Numbered from the stretch's first letter, positions 1-7,034 are shown. The stretch is DNA of 18,310 bases from an uncultured Angelakisella sp. (GCA_910585525.1 CAJUFR010000042.1:1-18310); one strand, 5' to 3'. Translations and numbers: made by a program. The notes: generated from the sequence alone by a model not told the origin.

Positions 1-1084
1 TCAGCAGCCCCGCCATGAAGTTCTTTGTGCTGTCCTCCTCCGGCAGGATCAGAAAGATGGCGGATTTCTCCGCCGCAAAGGTTTCTGCGTCGATGGCGCT
101 GTCAAAGCAAAGCACCTGCTCCAATTCCGAATCCAGAAAGGCATTCAACCTGGAGAGAACCGTGGACATAACTGAAGCCATCGCCTGGTCCGCCGAGTTG
201 AGGGCGGCCCCTGAAAACCACCTGGCTTTGTGCTCCGAGGGCAGCATCCGCATGAGCACCTGGAAGTGGCTCTGGTTCCCCACCGGTGAAGGCTCCAGCA
301 GGTCCTGCACCAGCTTGAATACCGAAACGATGTGCCGCTTGTCCACAGGGTCCTTTTCGGTAGGCGGCATAAATTCCGCCAGAAGAAGGACCACCGAGGT
401 GAGCAGGCCCTCCGCCGCATCGTAGAAGAAAGCGTTCTGTCCACGGTCACTCCCGTCCGGGTCGATGATGGTCTTTGCCAGTATCTTGGCATACTTCTCT
501 GCCTTGGCCCTGGCTGCAAGATCGGTGGGGTCCTCCTTTGAGGCATCCATGTAGCGGTTGATGAGTGTCAGCAGATTAAACCCATCCGACTGGGTAGGGT
601 TCCGCAGGTCGATGACCGAGACCTTGTAACCGTAGTATTTCCGGGCTATGGTCCCGTAGTTACGGGCCAAGTCTCCCTTTGTGTCCAAGGCCAGGAAACT
701 CATCCCGCTGGCACAGGCGTACTCAAGATTGGGATACAAAAAGAAGGCGGTCTTGCCCACGCCGCTGGCCCCGATAATGAGACAATGGATATCATCGCTG
801 TCTACCAAGGCGGTGATCCTTTTCTTGCCTGTGCTGCCCAGGACAAGTCCCTGCCGGGCAGGGCGGTTTTCTCCCCGCCGCCAGTCCCGAACGGCGAAGG
901 GGATGTGGTCGTAGGTTTGGTGTATTTCCTTTGGCGTGGCCCATCTTGCGGTCCCGTGCTGGCCATTCCCCACTGTCCTGGCCTTGATGCCGTTGAGGGT
1001 ATAGTTGTTGGACAGCACAGAGATACCGCCAAAGACTAGCAAGACCACACCAGCCATAGCCATCATCAGACCAATATCTGACAT
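1..1084 (-). CDS. VirD4/TraG type IV coupling ATPase (3' end beyond window)
   Basis: This is the coupling protein of a conjugative element: a membrane-anchored ATPase that brings the relaxase-DNA complex to the type IV secretion channel. The visible 361 residues start with one hydrophobic segment (about 5-24), then HGTARWAT (about 43-50), typical of this family. A Walker A motif GASGVGKT lies at 105-112 and a Walker B-like stretch FLALDTKGD at about 130-138. The frame stays open to base 1; relatives are around 600 residues, so the C-terminal third or more is off the window. The ATG at 1082-1084 follows an AAAGGAGG ribosome site and overlaps the end of the Toprim gene by 19 bases, so the two are probably translationally coupled. 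Nothing in the visible part is damaged. Confidence 0.93.
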   Translation of the reverse strand, partial: MSDIGLMMAMAGVVLLVFGGISVLSNNYTLNGIKARTVGNGQHGTARWATPKEIHQTYDHIPFAVRDWRRGENRPARQGLVLGSTGKKRITALVDSDDIHCLIIGASGVGKTAFFLYPNLEYACASGMSFLALDTKGDLARNYGTIARKYYGYKVSVIDLRNPTQSDGFNLLTLINRYMDASKEDPTDLAARAKAEKYAKILAKTIIDPDGSDRGQNAFFYDAAEGLLTSVVLLLAEFMPPTEKDPVDKRHIVSVFKLVQDLLEPSPVGNQSHFQVLMRMLPSEHKARWFSGAALNSADQAMASVMSTVLSRLNAFLDSELEQVLCFDSAIDAETFAAEKSAIFLILPEEDSTKNFMAGLL

Positions 1085-1983
1085 GGTCCCTCCTCCTTTT
1101 GCAACAGCGTTCGTCTGACAAGGTCCTCATTCCAGTCCTTGAGCCGTGGGGTCAGAGACTGGCTGGGGATGCCCTTTTCCGCCAAGAGAGCCGCCATCCG
1201 CTGGGTTGCCATCCGCCCTGCCTGGTCGTTATCCAGACAGAGGAAGACCTCATCCACCTGATGCATCCGGTCCAGCATCTTCTCTGTCGGAAGAAAGGAG
1301 GTCCCGCAGCAGGCGACATAGCTGTGTTCCTGCCACCGCTCCGGGTGGAGGGTGAGGTAGGATAAAAGGTCTATCGGGGCCTCAAAGACAAAGAGCGTCC
1401 CATCCGTGCCAAGGTGATGAAAGCTGTACCGGTGAAGGCTCCCCTCCACATTGATACGGAAGGTTTTTCCGAAGCTGTTGGTGCTGCGCTTGTGGGCATG
1501 GTGGGGAACACCTGCCTCGTCTGTGCCCACAAACACCGCGTTGTGGTATTCGGCGTCCTCATACAGCAGCCCTTCCCGGACAAAGTAACTGACCACCTCC
1601 GGGGCGATCCCCCGGTGCTTCACCAGATAAGCATAGACCCTTCGGGCATCTCCATTGGCAGGCGGCAGAACAAAAGGCTTGGGCGGCTCCTGTGCCTGCT
1701 TCGTGGCGGCAGGGTATATAGTCCCTCCATCGCCCAGCAGCAGTTCCACCGCATCGGGGTAGTCCAAATTGTAAAACCGCTGAACGAATGAGATGGGGCC
1801 ACCGCCTCTTTGGGCTGCATGGTCGTACCAGCGGTTCCCTCGGATGGTGATACTGTGATCACTGGTCAGGCGCATATCCCGCCCGGATCGGACAAGTTTT
1901 TCCCCCTGGCTTTCCAGGAAAGCCGCAAGGTCTACCCCTGCGGCCTGCTCCTTCTGCTGGTCTGTGAAATAGATGTATGGCAT
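1066..1983 (-). CDS. DUF3991/Toprim domain protein (primase-like, conjugative element)
   Basis: A 305-aa protein of the DUF3991 plus Toprim type found next to relaxase and VirD4 genes in Firmicutes conjugative elements, presumed to act as a primase-like factor on transferred DNA. The N-terminal third (about 15-80) resembles the primase zinc-binding fold but has no Cys ligands. The Toprim part has its acidic residue in FVFEAPIDLL (E201) and the DND motif in FLCLDNDQAG (D251, D253). Its ATG follows an AGGAGG site and lies 10 bases after the relaxase remnant's stop; its 3' end overlaps virD4. The gene appears intact. The family call is confident; the biochemical role is inferred from family and neighbours. 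Confidence 0.88.
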   Translation of the reverse strand: MPYIYFTDQQKEQAAGVDLAAFLESQGEKLVRSGRDMRLTSDHSITIRGNRWYDHAAQRGGGPISFVQRFYNLDYPDAVELLLGDGGTIYPAATKQAQEPPKPFVLPPANGDARRVYAYLVKHRGIAPEVVSYFVREGLLYEDAEYHNAVFVGTDEAGVPHHAHKRSTNSFGKTFRINVEGSLHRYSFHHLGTDGTLFVFEAPIDLLSYLTLHPERWQEHSYVACCGTSFLPTEKMLDRMHQVDEVFLCLDNDQAGRMATQRMAALLAEKGIPSQSLTPRLKDWNEDLVRRTLLQKEEGPCQILV

Positions 1984-1993
1984 TGTAAACCTC

Positions 1994-2437
1994 CTATGAT
2001 GTCATCACCGGCTCATGGTCATCTCGCTTGTGACCTTGGGCCGCTTTCTTTTCCCGCAGCTTCCGCCGCAGTTTGTGGTCTGTACCCATTTTCACTCCTT
2101 GACCGGCTGGCGGCAGCTGCTCCAGGAAAAGGTTCCCTAAGTGGTGAAAAAGCCGGGCCACCCCCTGTCTCACCAGCTGGTCCCGAAAATCATCCAGGTG
2201 GAGCAGATAATACTGGGCGTAGATGTTCCCCTGCTCCGCTGAAAGGGTGAGCCAGCGGACAGCGGTTTCTCGGTCCTGTTCCACCTCCCTGCCCAGAAGG
2301 AACAGCTTGCCCAAGGTGTATTGAGCGAATTGGTTGCCCTGCTCCGCCGAGGCGGTCAACCAATGGAGCGATTTCTGGATATCCTTCGGAATGACCTCCC
2401 CTTGGAGAAGATGTTTTCCCAGGGTGTACTGCTGTGC
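1994..2437 (-). pseudogene. MobL/MobP3-type relaxase, C-terminal Sel1-repeat remnant
   Basis: Only the tail of a relaxase-like protein remains. It shows about two and a half Sel1-like repeats (QYTLGKHLLQGEVIPKDIQ, then QYTLGKLFLLGREVEQDRE, then NIYAQYYL) and a basic end, KLRRKLREKKAAQGHKRDDHE. From family knowledge, this arrangement is the C-terminus of MobL/MobP3-type relaxases of Firmicutes elements. The catalytic N-terminal domain (Tyr and His metal site) is absent: upstream of about base 2437 the frame turns to unrelated residues while another frame carries SpaA repeat codons. No convincing start codon or ribosome site precedes the remnant; a TTG at 2357-2359 is in frame but lacks one. 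The position just upstream of the Toprim and virD4 genes fits a relaxase. A stand-alone Sel1 protein is the alternative, but the abrupt left join argues against it. Confidence 0.75.
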
Positions 2438-2808
2438 TCGGCGTCCAAAAAGTACCCATGGGGCGGCTGTGCCTCAACGATGGTATAGTATTTTCCGCTC
2501 TCCAGCTTCTGTACTACGACAACACCATTCTCGTTGGTCTGGAAGTCCCCAAGGAATTTAGACTTTTCGGCGTCTGTCCCCTCGTACAGCTTGAACACAG
2601 CATTTTGCAGGCCGTGACCATCGGTGGCGTCCACCTTCTTGATGGTCAGCCCGGTCCAAGGCTCGTTGCGGAATTCCACGGTAATGGTCTCGCTGTTGCC
2701 CTCCGGGATGTTCACAGTGTGGACCTTATCGGTCCCCTGGTAATACTGGGGCGGGGCGGTCTCCTCGACTCGATACTCACCGGGTATCAAGTTGCTGAAA
2801 ACAGCTTG
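2437..2808 (-). pseudogene. SpaA/Cna-B-like surface protein, internal fragment
   Basis: About 120 codons from the middle of a SpaA-like, Cna-B repeat surface protein, the kind of isopeptide-bonded pilin/adhesin carried by gut conjugative elements. Visible are one repeat end (AVFSNLIPGEYRVEETAPPQYY) and one nearly full repeat from FRNEPWTGLTIKKVDA to KLESGKYYTIVEAQPPHGYF. Its lysine and the E in VEAQPP match the isopeptide pattern of the family. There is no signal peptide, start codon with ribosome site, or LPxTG anchor: the fragment begins inside the sortase codons and ends inside the relaxase tail. Whole relatives have several such repeats and several hundred residues. The surviving piece cannot be a functional secreted protein. 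Confidence 0.85.
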
Positions 2809-3506
2809 CCGGTAATGCAGGTGATGAGGGTGAGCCGGTTGTCGTCTGTGCGGCCAAGGAAGGACCAGTCATCTTCCGTGATCTCCTTCACCTCGTTGAC
2901 CGTGTACTGCCGTTCGCCCAAAGCGGTCTTATACTGGACAATATCACCCTCCACCAGCTGGTGGATGTCCCGGAAGTAAGCCGCCGCTCCGGCGGGAGCG
3001 ACATTGTGGGAACACAGTCCGATGTTGCCCTCCCAGGCAGAGGTAACGGCAAAATGGGCCAACCCCTTGGTCATGGATTCTATCTCGCCGCCCTCCTCGG
3101 TCTCATAGACCGGGGCGAACAGGTCCAGCTTGGGGATAGTGAGGAGCCCCATGGAGCCATCCGGCAAGACAGCATCCTCCGGCAGGGTGTAGCCCTGGGT
3201 GGAGAGGGAGGCGTAGTCCTCCCAAGCCTGGTCGGGAAGGTGTTCCACCGGCTTCGCCTGGGACTTTCCAGACTGCTCGCTGGCAGGGATGACCACTACA
3301 CCATCCTCGGCGGTGTACGTCTGGTTGACCTCCATATCAAAGGTAACATCACTTTCAGCGGGCGGGGCCGCCTCGATGCGGGGCGGGGTTTTATTGGGGA
3401 CGGCCTGCCCGATGGCAAGACCGATGACCACTACCGCAAAAGGAATCCCCAGCAGGAGAAGCCATCCGCCGCGGCGGTACCAAATATCCTTCATTTTTCC
3501 CTTCAT
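2787..3506 (-). pseudogene. Sortase, truncated just after the catalytic cysteine
   Basis: A sortase transpeptidase that would anchor or polymerise the element's SpaA-type proteins. It has an N-terminal membrane segment (about 14-33), a linker, then the catalytic domain with His in LCSHNVAP (H167) and Cys in LTLITC (C230). The last residues after ITGK (LFSAT, then stop) come from the joined SpaA sequence read in another frame. The family's catalytic Arg normally lies a few residues further on and is missing, so the product is probably inactive. The ATG at 3504-3506 overlaps the previous gene's TGA and has a GGAGGAG site. The class (B or D) cannot be decided here. Confidence 0.85.
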
Positions 3507-4385
3507 CCCTCGTTCTCCTCCGATCCTCTGTCCATGGCCCGGAGCATCTCCGGGCGGTGCAGCTTGGGGCGGTCTGCGTAGGGATCGCCGAGGGCCTTTC
3601 CGGCCTTCCGCTTTTTGCGGAACAAGACCAGATAGAACAGCCCCACACCTGCGCTGGCTGCGATCCCTACTGCCAGGATCACCAGCCCTGTCGTCCGCCA
3701 GGGAAAGGGCTCTTCTTCCGGCTGCACTTCCTCATACACGATGCTGTACAGCACCTTTCCTTCGGTCATCCGGCTGACCTCTCCGGTGTACTCGGCGGTC
3801 ACGGTATATCCGTCTGCCTTGCTCCCCCAGGCAGTCCCGGTGTAAAGAGCCGTAGCCTGGTATAGGGACGGGACCTCGCTGTTCTCCGCTCCGCTGGCTA
3901 TGGGGGTCCACTTCACATCCGCCAGTTTGAGGGTAACGCCGTTTTTCTCGGTGGTCTTGGGGATGTAGTAGGGGTCGTTGCGGTCCAGGCCGGTGTATTC
4001 CTTGGTCTCCTTCAGCTGGTAGGAGTAACTGGAAGTCCCCGTCTCTTTGGCCTTCATGGAGGATTTATCCAAGACCAGTGTCCCGGAAAAACCATCTGCT
4101 CAGTAGTCCATGGTGGACTTCAACAGAGGAAGGATATCCTCCATTTTGTCCGTTTCCGATTCTAAGGTCACAGCCTGGGAGACAGCTTTCTTCTCAGTTT
4201 CTCCTGGCTGTTCCTGGCGGAGGATATCGATGGCCTCATAGGCGACGCCCCGACGGGTCAGGTCTTTCTCGATGAGTTCCGTGGGCGCTGTGTCCGGCGG
4301 CACAAGGAAGGTCTTGACCAGCAACTGGACGCCGCCCTCCTCTGCGGTCTGGACCGATACCGGGTAGTAGCTCCATGCCTGTATC
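3503..4385 (-). pseudogene. Element surface protein lacking its signal peptide, with in-frame TGA
   Basis: This is a conserved Tn1549-like element surface protein: the mature part starts WSYYPVSVQTAEEGG, continues through DPYYIPKTTEKNGVTL, has a C-terminal membrane segment (LVILAVGIAASAGVGLFYL) and a basic cytoplasmic tail. Two lesions are visible. The expected signal peptide is missing, and at about 4385 the frame joins sequence of the upstream gene. A TGA at 4100-4102 interrupts the reading frame between STMDY and ADGFSGTLVLDKSSMK, which are clearly the two sides of one protein. Internal initiation at the ATG 4056-4058 or nearby would give a cytoplasmic start with no export signal. The 3' end overlaps the sortase start (ATGA), showing that the original genes were coupled. 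Confidence 0.8.
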
Positions 4386-4664
4386 CTCATCGATCCGTAT
4401 CACGTCATGATCCACGTCGATCTCGATCATGGCGTTGTAATCGTCTGCTTCTTCCGGGTGATCCAAATACGCCTGATACTGTTCGAGGCTGACCTCTGTC
4501 AGGACCTCTTCCATAGACTGAAATACATTCTGTGGCTTTTCCCACCCTTCCGGGCAGGACCGTGTCAGGCGATACGGAAGGCTACCCAACCCGGTGATCT
4601 CTTCCGTCAGGCCACACCGTGTTTCCCCATTTTCAACGACGGCGATGATACTTGGTCTTTTCAT
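4386..4664 (-). pseudogene. Unrecognised element gene, 3' end replaced
   Basis: Begins at an ATG with a GGGAGG ribosome site, two bases after the antirestriction gene's stop. About 93 native-looking residues follow (MKRPSIIAVVENGETRCGL to IDVDHDVIRIDEDTG), an acidic stretch I do not recognise with confidence. After about base 4385 the frame runs on to 4236, but the extra residues are rich in Gly, Arg and Pro and are the out-of-frame reading of the neighbouring surface-protein codons. The true C-terminus has therefore been lost and replaced by a chimeric tail. It sits in an operon with ArdA, in a region where these elements carry small accessory and antirestriction proteins; no function is assigned. 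Confidence 0.6.
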
Positions 4665-4666
4665 TG

Positions 4667-6103
4667 TTACATACCTCCCATTTTTTGCTGTTGGGTGAAC
4701 TGCTCCGCCTCGGTTTGAAGGCTCCAGTCACCGCTGTTCCACAGGTGGACATTGAGGACACCCTCATCTACTCCAATATCCCGCTGCTCAAACCCTTCCC
4801 CCCAGCCATCCGACGCCTGCCCGGTGATATATTCCTTGAGAGCCGCCAATTCTTTGGAAGTCAGGCCGCTATCGAGCCGACATTCCGCCACCCCCCATAG
4901 CTGGAAGTCTCGTTTCTCCAGGCGGAACACCACCGACCGGACCTTCTCATTGACACTGTCCTCCTCATGATACCAGTGCATGATGCCTCGTTCCGCCTCC
5001 TCCGGCATCCGGTAGTCCTCCAGGGCTTTTGCGATCTGCTCCTCGTATTGATATAGTTCACGTCCTTCCAGATGCTCCGGCTCCTCGTAGTCGAATCCAT
5101 CCTCGGTAAACTCCGCCGTGAGGGGCATATACAGGCGGAGGGTGGACGGTCCTGTGGACAGGGGCCGCAAGGCGTCATCCAGCTGTTCCACCTTTTTCAT
5201 CAGAGCAAGGAATTTTTCCGAGGTGTCCGGCTCGGTAAGGTAAACAGCGGCTTTCAGCTTTTCCATCTCTGCCGGGGGGATGACCTCCAGTGCCGCCGCC
5301 AGCCGGTTGAGCATGAAAATATCCTCCTTCTCCAGAGAGAGGGAGGATATGATCTCTTCCATAGGGGCCTGGTCGATATAGCAGAGTTCGAAGTTTTTGG
5401 GGTCGATGACGCCGCTTCGCTCCAGTACCCGGTACAGCCTGCTTTCGGCCATGGGGAGGAACAGGAAGTTTTCTTCGCTGCCCTCTTGGGGCTTGAAGGC
5501 CACCACCAGGGGCTCCCCGCAGCCGTAGGCGGGGAAGGGACCGCCGGTGTAGAGGGGACGCAGCTTCATCCCGTTGTCGTAGACCACGCCATAAGGGGTG
5601 ATCTTGCCTTCTCCGTTTTGCAGAAGGTCCTGTGCCCTTTTTCGGAAGTCGGTGTTTTTCAACTCCTCCATACTGATACAGCCGCCATTCAGCGCCATGA
5701 CATGGTCCTTTCCGATCTGCTCCAGATCCCGGAAATCCTGTACCACCGTGACCTGCTGACAGCAGAAGGTCAGGTTGATGAAGTCCTGGATGGACGAGAT
5801 GCCCTTCGCTGATCCAGCCGCCTGGAATTGGAGGGCCTCACCCACATCGAAACCAGCCAGCCGTTTGGCCAGGTAGTCCAGTTCATCCAGGTTGACCAGC
5901 GTTTCCTCCAGCCGTTTCAGGATGGGGTAGTGGCTGTCCAGCGTTTCGATCTGGCAATCCTGGTCGAGGGGGCTGCCAATGCCCAGGGACTCCAGCTGCT
6001 CCAGCACCTGGTCGTATTCCTTCCGGTGGATGGGGAACTGGATGGTAACGCTGCCCAGGGCCGGGTCGGTTTTGCTGTAGAGAGTTGCTTTGATCTGATC
6101 CAT
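4667..6103 (-). CDS. ArdA-type antirestriction protein, two-part
   Basis: A 478-aa cytoplasmic protein of the ArdA-annotated family of Firmicutes conjugative elements; ArdA proteins are acidic DNA mimics that protect incoming DNA from type I restriction enzymes. The N-terminal part (about 1-300) has KATLYSKTDPALGSVTIQFP, LDELDYLAKRL, INLTFCCQQVTV and ITPYGVVYDNGMKL, all typical. A second module (about 310-470) begins LRLYMPLTAEF and includes LKEYITGQASDGWGEGFEQR and a WSLQT end, typical of a separate small element protein. Both modules are strongly acidic. I chose the ATG at 6101-6103 because AAAGGAG lies seven bases before it; a longer frame to 6127 has no such site. The join may be natural or an in-frame deletion fusion. 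Confidence 0.8.
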   Translation of the reverse strand: MDQIKATLYSKTDPALGSVTIQFPIHRKEYDQVLEQLESLGIGSPLDQDCQIETLDSHYPILKRLEETLVNLDELDYLAKRLAGFDVGEALQFQAAGSAKGISSIQDFINLTFCCQQVTVVQDFRDLEQIGKDHVMALNGGCISMEELKNTDFRKRAQDLLQNGEGKITPYGVVYDNGMKLRPLYTGGPFPAYGCGEPLVVAFKPQEGSEENFLFLPMAESRLYRVLERSGVIDPKNFELCYIDQAPMEEIISSLSLEKEDIFMLNRLAAALEVIPPAEMEKLKAAVYLTEPDTSEKFLALMKKVEQLDDALRPLSTGPSTLRLYMPLTAEFTEDGFDYEEPEHLEGRELYQYEEQIAKALEDYRMPEEAERGIMHWYHEEDSVNEKVRSVVFRLEKRDFQLWGVAECRLDSGLTSKELAALKEYITGQASDGWGEGFEQRDIGVDEGVLNVHLWNSGDWSLQTEAEQFTQQQKMGGM

Positions 6104-6163
6104 TTTCTCACTCCTTTCTTCCAACACGATACCGGTTTTCTTCTCAAAAGGGAACCACCAATA

Positions 6164-6361
6164 TCAACAGGAAACACCGCCTTTTTCCGCTCTGATCCGG
6201 TGCTTTTCACTGAGCCGCTCCACATCGGTCCGCAGGCAGCCGCCATCCCGGTCCCGGCAGGTGAAGCCCACATGGGGGTAGGGGCAGTTTTTGCAGCGGC
6301 TGGGGATGGGGATATCCCGCCAGCGGGTGGTCGTGGTTTCTTGGGTCACTTCGATGATCAT
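6164..6361 (-). CDS. Small Cys-rich element protein (putative zinc-binding)
   Basis: A 65-aa protein with four spaced cysteines, C23-x2-C26-x8-C35-x6-C42, which suggests a small zinc-ribbon-like fold, plus a Thr run (TTTT) and a basic C-terminus. I recall similar small proteins close to ArdA genes in Tn1549-like elements, but no function is known to me. The ATG at 6359-6361 has an AAGGAG ribosome site six bases upstream. It ends 60 bases before ardA and is probably the first gene of the leftward operon. A terminator-like hairpin lies about 30 bases upstream of its start. Confidence 0.65.
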   Translation of the reverse strand: MIIEVTQETTTTRWRDIPIPSRCKNCPYPHVGFTCRDRDGGCLRTDVERLSEKHRIRAEKGGVSC

Positions 6362-6384
6362 CTTTTTCTCCTTTTCTGTTTTTT

Positions 6385-6435
6385 CTTAAAATACAAAAAG
6401 CGCCGACATTCTGCTTTCGCAAAACATCGGCGCTT
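6385..6435 (-). terminator. Intrinsic terminator or attenuator before the element operon
   Basis: On the minus strand a 9-bp stem AAGCGCCGA / TCGGCGCTT (arms 6427-6435 and 6398-6406, loop about 20 bases) runs directly into TTTTTGTATTTT. This has the form of a rho-independent terminator. It lies just upstream of the Cys-rich gene's ribosome site, so it either ends a transcript coming from the right or works as a leader attenuator for the operon. Confidence 0.55.
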
Positions 6436-6463
6436 GGGGGGACTGATGATTTGAGGGTGAGGG

Positions 6464-6716
6464 CTGTGCCCTTTTTGATTGGGAAACAAAAAAGGCCCAG
6501 CTGCTTTTCCCAAAAGGGAAGAAAGGCTGGGCGCTGGATATGGTTTGTGAAGGCATCCGGGGCTGGTGCCCTTTTTCAGCTGATGGTATAGCAAAAAGGG
6601 CACCAGTTTGTTGACTGTGGGTAACCAACAAAACGAAACCTTTATTTTCGTCTATCTTTTTACGGGAAGGGCAGTATCTTTTTTGTGGGCCCCTGCCCGA
6701 TTCAAAAAGGGCACAG
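6464..6716. repeat. Nested inverted repeats with four GTGCCCTTTTT copies
   Basis: The core GTGCCCTTTTT occurs four times, twice on each strand. The outer pair is CTGTGCCCTTTTTGA at 6464-6478 with its complement at 6702-6716, a 15-base match. The inner pair is CTGGTGCCCTTTTT at 6563-6576 with its complement at 6593-6606, a perfect 14-bp stem with a 16-base loop. The two plus-strand copies are exactly 100 bases apart. The stretch has no convincing gene. Such paired sites near an element end could be recombinase or excisionase arm sites, part of a transfer or replication origin, or terminator relics; the sequence does not decide. Confidence 0.7.
6495..6532. repeat. Imperfect hairpin between the repeat copies
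   Basis: GCCCAGC (6495-6501) pairs with GCTGGGC (6526-6532), and an inner TTCCC/GGGAA pair encloses a four-base AAAA loop; the five bases between pair only partly. The total is about 17 bp of stem inside the nested repeat region. There is no U-run on either side, so it does not look like a terminator. Confidence 0.55.
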
Positions 6717-6820
6717 GCTCAAAACTACCCAAAACGGGGATTTTGTGGGGTTCAAATCCTGCCGGTTGCTCACAAACCCTCTTTTGCATCTATCGTTTGA
6801 CCAGCTGATTTTTGACCCCT

Positions 6821-6882
6821 AAAAAGCCCACAAACACTTGATGCCATGCGGGTTTATCCGCATGGCATCTAAAGTGTTTGGG
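6821..6882 (-). terminator. Strong terminator downstream of tRNA-Leu
   Basis: Reading leftward from the tRNA there is a long stem: CAAACACTT plus GATGCCATGCGG pairing across a six-base loop with CCGCATGGCATC plus AAGTGTTTG, 21 bp with a two-base bulge, then two more pairs around a one-base bulge. The left end is followed by CTTTTT at 6826-6821. It begins only five bases beyond the tRNA CCA end, as expected for the tRNA's own terminator. Confidence 0.65.
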
Positions 6883-6887
6883 TTAGT

Positions 6888-6970
6888 TGGTGCGGCGGAT
6901 GGGACTTGAACCCACACGCAAATGCACACGCACCTCAAACGTGCCTGTCTGCCGATTCCAGCACCGCCGC
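6888..6970 (-). tRNA. tRNA-Leu (anticodon GAG)
   Basis: An 83-base tRNA with encoded CCA. The acceptor stem GCGGCGG/CCGCCGC pairs perfectly, the D arm contains TGGAATCGGCAGACA typical of tRNA-Leu, and the T arm is GTGGG-TTCAAGT-CCCAT with one G-U pair. The anticodon stem CACGT/GCGTG leaves the loop TTGAGGT, giving anticodon GAG, which reads CUC/CUU. The extended variable arm (about TGCATTTGCG) fits a class II tRNA. It is transcribed toward the integrated element, so its 3' end is a possible integration site, although the terminator that follows suggests that the boundary lies further left. Confidence 0.95.
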
Positions 6971-6984
6971 AAATAGCATTATCT

Positions 6985-7012
6985 ATTATATCATCAAAAT
7001 CATCTTTGTCAA
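6985..7012 (-). promoter_or_regulatory. Promoter of tRNA-Leu
   Basis: On the minus strand a perfect -35 TTGACA (7012-7007) and perfect -10 TATAAT (6990-6985) are separated by 16 bases, ending 14 bases before the mature tRNA 5' end. Such a near-ideal housekeeping promoter is usual for tRNA genes. Confidence 0.85.
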
Positions 7013-7034
7013 GTACCTGCCCCCCGTCCTCCGC

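Noticed and set aside
2190..2477. Third-frame open stretch across the SpaA/relaxase join
   Set aside because: The residues match neither family; it only bridges the join by chance.
6464..6606. CRISPR-like array from the repeated GTGCCCTTTTT core
   Set aside because: Only four copies, two per strand, with unequal spacing on the minus strand and no cas genes; this is an inverted-repeat structure, not an array.
6358..6631. Short minus-strand frames over the hairpins right of the Cys-rich gene
   Set aside because: They overlap the terminator and repeat structures, lack good ribosome sites and show no conserved features.
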